This document shows positions 45,121-51,496 of a stretch of 51,496 bases of DNA, in pieces. The DNA is from Tulasnella sp. 424. Its lineage: Eukaryota; Basidiomycota; Agaricomycetes; Cantharellales; Tulasnellaceae. A program made the position numbers and the translations under genes. The notes beneath the pieces are model-generated. The model was given only the letters and a program-made list of their open reading frames with translations. It was not told the origin of the DNA and ran no database searches. Position 1 is the first letter of the stretch, and every line of letters starts with the position of its first letter. Location: positions 1 through 51,496 of the forward strand of contig WSUB01000235.1 in assembly GCA_019633425.1 (NCBI GenBank). Direction: 5' to 3'.

Positions 45121-47650
45121 CGGGATATAGGATTGATATATAAAGTTCCAAGTTCCCGGAAGCTTACGTGGAGGTGGTACAAAGGCTGATTTTACTGATT
45201 CGTCCACCAATAACTCCTCTTCTCCGTCATCGCTGTTTCAATCGAGTGGCCGTGGGTTACCGCGGCTTCGCTGGTGAGATCTTCAACCGTCATCCTAACT
45301 CGAGTATTCCAAGTCAAGCGAAAGTCTACCAAAATGCAGAGTTGGCGGGACAAGATTTGAAATGATATATGTATATGGAATGCAGATGGTGCGGAATGCA
45401 GGACGAGGGCTGTCCATGACGCGGGGTCGTTGAGGGACCAAAGCTCGAGGTGGGGGTTTGGCAGCGACGAACAAACTTGACATCATGACCACTCTGGTTT
45501 CCCCCCTCAAACAATGTCCTCTGATCTTTTACATACCAACTGATGACGAGTCGATATTAATATTCCTGTCCTGTCCCTCTCTCATGGCGGTGACGAATCT
45601 CGACACACCCCGATTTAGTCTGCTCAGTATTGAGCTCTTTTCCTATCCCATACGTCATCTCTCGGACTCCATCTCCAGCCCGAGAGTCAAAATCGTCCAA
45701 GTCAGGACCACTGACCGTAGCAAGTGAGCGGTCATCGCGTCCTGCCCCAACCGATGATCCCCAACCTCTGCCTCCATCCGGATCGAGAGACCTAGTATAC
45801 GTGCCACTCGCACCCTGCCCGCACCACTTGCACCGGCGTTATAAGTCATGGCATTACAGCTGTACGTGTCGAATTTTGACCCTTTCTCGTTGAACACTCC
45901 TGGACCATTACAGTTGCGCTTTCGGGCCTGCGCAGGACGATCAAACATTTGTCAACTACCAAGTTCGAGGTGGCAGCCGCGGAAGGATTGCCGTATCCTG
46001 AGCCCTCAGAAAGCGCTCTAATCTCCGTCACCGCGACCTATGTATCGATCACACGGGTAAAAGCGTATAAAAGATCAGTCGCTAAATTTCGGCTTTGTGA
46101 GTAATATATGTAAATAATTCAATGCTACTCGCCACTCAAACCGTCGCATAGGTCCGTCCGCACCTTCTTCGCAATTAGGATCCGCCCCCATGGCTTCTAC
46201 TTCAAACGGAAATCGCCGCTCGAGAGCCATCTGAGCCAAGTTCGCACCCAACCAAAGCTCTTCTCAGCCAACCCTACCAGCACGTAACTTGACCCGCCGT
46301 CACGGGATCGGGACACCTAAGGAATCGGACTGGTCCCGAACACACTTCACTGTCCACGAAGGAAAGCGTATCGTTGGGTCCGAGGAAGGGCACCACTTTG
46401 CTGTGGGAAGCGAGGACGCGAGTCCGCCGCACTGACTCTCCGTTTCTGAAAGACTTCTTCGAAAAAACCGGCTTAGTGACCGAGTGTGGAGACACATGCC
46501 GCGGTTGAGGGTACCACCGAAGAAGGACTTCATGAAGTAGAGAAGGAACAACAGTATTTCGTGGATGACGGAATCATAGTCTTAGATCAGCTGGGAAACG
46601 GGTTCATCCGATCGGTGTACAACTCAATCACGACCTTTCGGCCTTCTGCCTCTCAGACGGCATCGCCGGTGCGACCCATCTCACATCCCGGGCCAGGAAA
46701 TAGGTGAAGATGCCTTTATCAGATTTCATACTGCCGTTGGGACTCTTGAATGGAGACTCTTACGTAAAGACTCATTGCTATCTGATGCGAGTGGTTTCGA
46801 CGCGCCGACGGCGGAGTTGCGATTCGGCTTCCCGGAGTGATGGACAGGTGTACAAGAGACTACAAGCTGCAGATCACACTCGTGAATTACTTCAGGGCGG
46901 CTGCCGTAGAAAAGACTCACCCGAAAGTTCTACCTCGTTATTGGTGGCGCCTCCTTGATCGAAATTTGGAAGTATCTGGGTACATTCCAAAGGTACAAGT
47001 GACCTTCAAGCAAGCTCTCTGTCTTAGCCCAGATTAGCTGGTGTCGTCCCTCCCTTCGCTAGAGCAATATGTGCATGTTCCAGATGACCATCGTTCAAAG
47101 AAGCTGTGGCAAGGTGGTTCCGTCAGCTTGCTCCCAGCAAGGAAAAAACCCCTCCGCAATATACTTCCACCTCGGAGATTAAGTAGAGTTAGGTTAACTG
47201 CAGTATCTGGGTCAAATATGCCTTTTTGGTCTTTGCGGAGAGGTTCGCATCGACGTATTCGAAATGACGTCCCCATTCCGTTTGGAACCATCCATTCATT
47301 TATCGCGGGGTGAGGGTACGCGTTGTTCGGACAAGTTTTCTTGGTCTATTACCATCGCCCAAGCACTAGGTTTGATTGAATATCCTGTGGCCGGTCTGTA
47401 GCCCTCCGACGTCATGAGAGATGCAAAGCCGAACAAAGCGGTGAATTCGACCAAACACGGAGATGCTCGTTTTCGCTTTCCCCCTCACTTGCACAGACTT
47501 GCACGATCTTTAAGTTTTGACACCGCTTCGAGCAAAAACCTCTCTGATAAAACTTCGGCCACAGAATCCTTCGTCTCTGGAAAGTACAGCGGGGTCTACA
47601 GCTTTAGTATAGTGGCTTGTTGTGCAAGGCGTTCGCGGCCAAAGATCTTG
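45121..47650. other. Single-copy island of about 2.5 kb between G and H
   Basis: Interrupts the P 3' flank / kinase upstream region: similarity to the other units stops near 45120 and resumes at CCACCAAATCTTAGCCTAAGGG (about 47671). Only short open frames are seen. On the minus strand 46031-45846 and 45948-45655 encode overlapping frames with phrases such as SNLVVDKCLIVLRR and FNEKGSKFDTYSCNAMTYN. On the plus strand 46706-46840 reads EDAFIRFHTAVGTLEWRLL, and 47414-47731 is 105 codons. They could be exons or relics of one or more degraded genes. I recognise none, and there is no transposase or reverse transcriptase motif. Confidence 0.4.
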
Positions 47651-48156
47651 AACGAACTCGACGTGGCCTGCCCACCAAATCTTAGCCTAAGGGCAAAGGA
47701 CGAGGGAAGATCAGATGACAAACTCAAATGAAGTACCAAGCAGCCAATGAGACGAAGGTCAACACAGTCGGAGTGCGGTCAGAAAACCTTATCAGGTGTC
47801 TGGCAACGTCCGGCGCGCCGTTGAGGCCTCCGATGGTTCCAGGCTGAAGCCAGCTCGCAATCAAGGACCCATTTGGAAGCCTTCTTCGGCAAAGAAAGTA
47901 GGAGACCAGAAGCGCGGACGAAGATGCAAGCTCGATCCGGCCTTGAGTTGATCTGGATACAGTTAAACCCGTCTGATCTTGCAACGCCTCAAACTGTTCG
48001 TGCGATCGAGTGCAATATGTTGATAGGCGCGACAGAACCTCAGCCTCGTTGTCTGAACTCGCTGAGAATATTCCATCGCAAAGCCTAGAAACCTTCTATA
48101 GGAGGCAGCTAGCCTCATGACCCTTCATCTCGATGGGCACGAAAATATGGGAAGAC
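47651..48156 (+). other. Upstream region of kinase copy H
   Basis: C/D/G-type kinase upstream region resumes (CAAATGAAGTACCAAGCAGCC, GGTTCCAGGCTGAAGCC), with the TTGTCTGAACTCGCTGAGAATATTCC motif at about 48049-48074. Confidence 0.5.
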
Positions 48157-48166
48157 TTTTTAGACC
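48157..48166 (+). promoter_or_regulatory. Mutated TATA box of copy H
   Basis: TTTTTAGACC at the position of TTTTTATACC in the six other visible promoters, 114-123 nt before the ATG. T to G in the core should weaken TBP binding. Confidence 0.6.
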
Positions 48167-48279
48167 CTCTTTCCACCTCGTCCCCTCCGATCCCTCAACT
48201 TCGCGTCCCCCCTCTCCAAAGAGTTCCTTCCTGACCATAATCTCATACACTTAATCAACGCCACCCCGCCCATCCTTTG

Positions 48280-50709
48280 ATGCAAGGAAGCGAAATTCAC
48301 GAGGCCAACCCTCAGACGTCCGGGTCCGGTCAGGATCCCTATCGTGAGTTCCAACATAGCGACAAGCTGGTGCGTTCTGTCCGTGTCTCGAGGGGTGGTT
48401 GGAGCGGATTGCTGACAGGATCTCGTGTTTGTAGCGGGCCAAGCTCGAGAAACTTGCCCCGTGGCGACTCGATCCTTCCTTGATCGAATTCCCTGGAGAC
48501 GCCCCCGAGTTTCGTGGAGGATTTGCGACGGTTTCACAGGCACATTTAGCTTCGACACTCAATCGTCAAACTTCTAAGGTGAGGGTAGTGTGGCAATAAG
48601 CTCCTCATTGTCAGCATGGCGAATGTTTGACCGGGTCTTCTGTTCCAACAGCTTGTGGCGGTCAAGAAACTAAAGGTAGAAAATGATGCAGATGTAGAAC
48701 GCGTATTGGGCGTAAGAGTTCTTCCTCCGATTACAGAACTTGATCGAATTACCAACCTCTCTCAGTTGGCACTCAGGGAATCGGAGTTCGTGGCCAGGCT
48801 TTCGCATCCCAACGTTGTTAAATTCGAAGGATTTGTTGAAGACACGTCCAAACATATGATATGGTTGGTTTTTCCATGGCAAGAAAACGGAAATTTGAGG
48901 GACTTCCTTGCGTCTGGAGAATGGGAAATACCTGAGCGAATCTCGCTGGTACGATCAATCTCTTCTCCTTTGACCCACTGCTGAGAAGTCTCGTTATTCA
49001 GATTGACGACGTAGCACAAGGGGTTGAATATCTCCATAGTCGGGCCCCGCCCGTATATCACGGCGACCTTCAATCGGTAGGTGTGCACCGTCGAAAATCC
49101 GCTTGGTAGTCTGGCTAATTCGGATTGTCTGCAGCTTAACATCGTGGTAAATCCCGAGTTCCGTGCCGTAATTACGAATTTCGGCTCTGCCCGCCGTCTA
49201 GAAACCGAGGACTTCGACAAGGATGCGAAGAAACGTGAACTACAGCCGAGACCGGAGCAAGCCACGGGCGAGGAGAATATCACGCTTCAAGCAGTGTACT
49301 CTGCCTCCACCTACACAATAACCCTCACCGGCGACAAGTACACCCGTCGCTGGGTTGCGCCTGAGCTGCTGAGGGAAGAGCTACCGAGTCTTGCATGCGA
49401 TATCTGGGCACTGGGCTGGATCGCTTATGAGGTACGACGAACCACGGGGATCATTCTCCGTCGATGCTCATAGACTTCGGCTGAGATAGGCGATGACCAA
49501 CGCCATTCCATTTCGCGATGTCAAAAGGGATGTCGCCGTAGTCAATCGGGTCATTCAGGGAGACCTTCCGTCCATCACCAACCATCCCCGCATGTCGTTA
49601 ATTCAGGCGCTTTGCTCGCTCGTGGCTCAGTGTTGGAGCATGAACCCTGAGAAACGACCGACGGCAGAGTTTTGTGTCAAATTAATCTCTTGGATGGTGA
49701 GTGAGTGACGCGGGGAACGGATCGATGTTATCCATGTTTCCGTGAGGTTGACCCACGATGCACTTGACACAGCCGATGATCATTCCAGCGCCTACCCAAG
49801 CCGGGGACCCAGACGCTTCTCTGACTCGCTATGCTGGCCTTCTACTTCAACTTGGCCGAATGTACAACCAGCAACGCATTGGACTGCTTCACCAAGGCAT
49901 TGGAGATTTACGCAACCACCGAGAACACCCGTGGAAAAGCTGACGCTCTGCGGGATCTTGCCGAAGTGCATCGGCTTCTAGCAAAATACAGCATGGCCGC
50001 AGCTTTCTACTCCGAAGCCCTGCGGCTTTATACCGACCTCGACAATGACAGATGCAGAGCCTATGCTCTGTGGGGTCTCGGTGAGGTGCACCGACAACTA
50101 GGCGAGTACGCGGCAGCTTCGACCTCGTACTCCGAGGCTCTGCAGATTTCTACTGACATCGGTGATCATTACGGGATAGGCAACGCTCTTTCGGGCCTCG
50201 CTGATATACATCGATTACGAGGGGAGTACGACGAGGCTATCACGTTGTACACGGAAAGTCTGCAAATACGTGAGGAGACTGGATTTAGCCTGGGGAGAGC
50301 CGAGATTCTGTGGAATCTTGGTGAAGTTCATCGATCTCGAGGGGAGTATAGCGAGGCCATCAAGTTCCACTCTGAATCCCTCCAAATATACACCGAAATG
50401 GGCAATCGATCAGGACAAGCCCAAGCTCTAAGCGGCCTCGCTTCGGTCCATCTATCTCGAGGGGAGTACGACGATGCCGCTTCGTTCTACTCCGAATCCC
50501 TGCAGATTTCTACCGACATCGGCGAACAACACCGGAGAGCCGGTGTCCTTCTTGGCCTCGCTAGAACGCACAATGCGCAGGGCCACCGTAGTGAAGCAAT
50601 ATCTCGCTACACGGATGCCTCTGACGCCTATCGAGAAGTTGGAGACTCCTGGAGCGCAGCCGGCGCTTTGAAGAAGGCCGCTGATCTCCGCACTGAAGAG
50701 GCCGCATGA
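48280..50709 (+). pseudogene. Kinase-TPR copy H: decayed, catalytically impaired
   Basis: Exons 48280-48369, 48435-48578, 48652-48711, 48766-48948, 49002-49076, 49135-49431, 49490-49696 and TPR exon from 49773. Splice sites are kept, but the kinase has HGDLQS (Lys to Gln, 49072-49074) and NFG in place of DFG (GAT/GAC to AAT, 49177-49179), removing the metal-binding Asp. Other private changes are LNIVVN, TRRWVAPE and EAMTNAIPFRD. In TPR 1 the segment after ATGTAC is 14 nt shorter than in the other copies (about 49870-49886), shifting the frame to an early stop near 49943. The remaining TPRs stay open in another frame (49831-50709), but a TGA at 49822-49824 blocks entry from upstream. A pseudokinase truncated before the TPRs is the only alternative. 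Confidence 0.8.
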
Positions 50710-51496
50710 TAGGTTAACGGACATATTCGAGATTAAACTAGACTCTTTGTTTTCGTTGGAGTAAAATTCTGTTGTATGTGTGGTGCCTACGCATCCATGC
50801 GCGATGTTTCATTAGCTAAAGCGCATGCATTTCGTTCAACGTTTTCTGTCATCCGTTAGCACCCCCTGCCTGCTGTAGTAGAAGTCGACGGTCTCTCGTA
50901 CCATAGTTCTATTCCTTCAAGGTGTACTAACTATTTCTGTACTTTCTTGGGCACTATCAAACCATCCTATTCGAGTGACACTCCGTGAGGAATGTTCGGC
51001 CTGAAGGATCAAGCTCGCATCGTTGTAGCGCGAACTTCCCTGCAGCACTCATTTTCAACATCAGGTTCAAGCGCCGCCCGGCTCAGGGCACAGCATTCGC
51101 CAAACTTGTTAACGAAGCTTAAGGGATCTTTTCAGGGGGATGCCCGGCAAAGCGCAATGTCCCGTCCTTTCGGCAGTAAGCAACCGAAGGCGCGGGAACG
51201 AGTCGAAGTTCGGTTAGGTTTTGGACGAGCCTCTCGGTTCTCTCGTCGGACGGTTTCTTGTCCTTCGTCATCAAACACCAACACGACTTCGTGAAAGCAA
51301 ATGTTCTCCTGTTGGTGAGCTTCTGCGCACTGTCGCATCGTATTTGCACGTCGAATGTTGACTTGGCATTTCATTTCTCTCCCTCCGGCCACTGTACCCC
51401 ATGTCAAAACGTGGACGCGCGTACCCCGCAAACAAGCCCCAAGGTTTCTTTCCAAGTTGCTTCTATACTGTAACAGGTCATTTCGCTCGTCCTTTA
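50710..51496 (+). other. 3' flank of H and start of the P8 upstream block
   Basis: Closely resembles the flank of A (GGCCTGAAGGATCAAGCTCG...GCGCGAACTTCCCTG) and continues into the conserved P block (GCGCGGGAACGAGTCGAAG, TTCGTGAAAGCAAATGTTCTCCTGTTG|GTGAG) up to the window edge. A further P gene is expected beyond the end. Confidence 0.5.

Larger units (their letters stand above)
1..51496 (+). repeat. Tandem array of a composite kinase-TPR + P-gene unit (8 units)
   Basis: The same order recurs along the window: TATA box, 8-exon kinase-TPR gene, 3' flank with a conserved block, Pro/Ser-rich P gene, pyrimidine-rich 3' flank. TPR-exon starts at 796, 7154, 14215, 21694, 28064, 35423, 43150 and 49773 give spacings of about 6.4 to 7.7 kb. 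All copies are in the same orientation. Size differences come from deletions and insertions in the P genes and flanks. The array runs off both ends of the window. Confidence 0.93.

Noticed and set aside
49831..50709. Independent TPR-only gene at the end of copy H
   Set aside because: No promoter or splice entry; it is the frameshifted remainder of the H TPR exon, with a TGA just upstream in frame.
1..51496. CRISPR array or bacterial operon interpretation of the regular repeats
   Set aside because: Repeats are multi-kilobase gene units with introns; no short direct repeats with spacers and no ribosome-binding sites.

Overview
The window is eukaryotic nuclear DNA, most likely from an agaricomycete basidiomycete. 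Its genes have seven short phase-0 introns of about 50-76 nt with GT...AG ends and TGAC/CTAAC-like branch sites, TATA-type promoters lie about 105-125 nt upstream of the ATG, and the main product is a TKL-like fungal kinase. Cantharellales (Tulasnella or Rhizoctonia relatives) is my guess only. I saw no rRNA, tRNA, CRISPR array or prokaryotic operon.

Almost the whole window is one tandem array of a composite unit of about 6.4-7.7 kb, all on the + strand. Each unit carries (1) a kinase-TPR gene and (2) a proline/serine-rich, probably disordered protein gene, here called 'P'. There are eight kinase-TPR copies: A (25-1737, 5' cut off by the window edge), B (5672-8104), C (12723-15165), D (20195-22644), E (26567-29014), F (33931-36370), G (41658-44097) and H (48280-50709). 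I traced the exons by hand. Kinase and TPR blocks form a single 8-exon gene of about 667-673 aa: a short N-terminal leader, a complete non-RD kinase domain (HGD, DFG, APE motifs), then seven 40-residue TPRs. B to G look intact. H is decayed in promoter, catalytic motifs and frame.

The P copies lie between the kinase genes: P1 (3002-4513), P2 (about 9454-11619), P3 (16070-19115), P4 (23310-25793), P5 (30765-32835) and P6 (37383-40555). P7 is deleted and replaced, and P8 would lie beyond the right edge. Two kinds share a C-terminal Pro/Ser/Lys-rich half. Type I (P3, P6) has a folded-looking N-terminal half that I do not recognise. Type II (P1, P2, P4, P5) has an acidic region and, in P4, a kinase-like remnant. 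Every P copy has at least one disruption; P6 and P3 are nearest intact.

Mobile or accessory DNA: a 325-bp insertion with a perfect 13-bp target duplication downstream of E (29566-29890), a small foldback element downstream of D (22752-22856), a 365-bp replacement of the P7 body, and an island of about 2.5 kb between G and H (about 45121-47650) that matches no other unit.

Reading of the locus (inference): a fast-evolving multigene cluster shaped by unequal crossing-over and gene conversion. The architecture, a kinase effector joined directly to a repeat-based binding domain whose loops vary between paralogs while the kinase hardly changes, resembles intracellular recognition receptors such as fungal NLRs or plant non-RD receptor kinases, but without a nucleotide-binding domain. 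The partner role of P is unknown.
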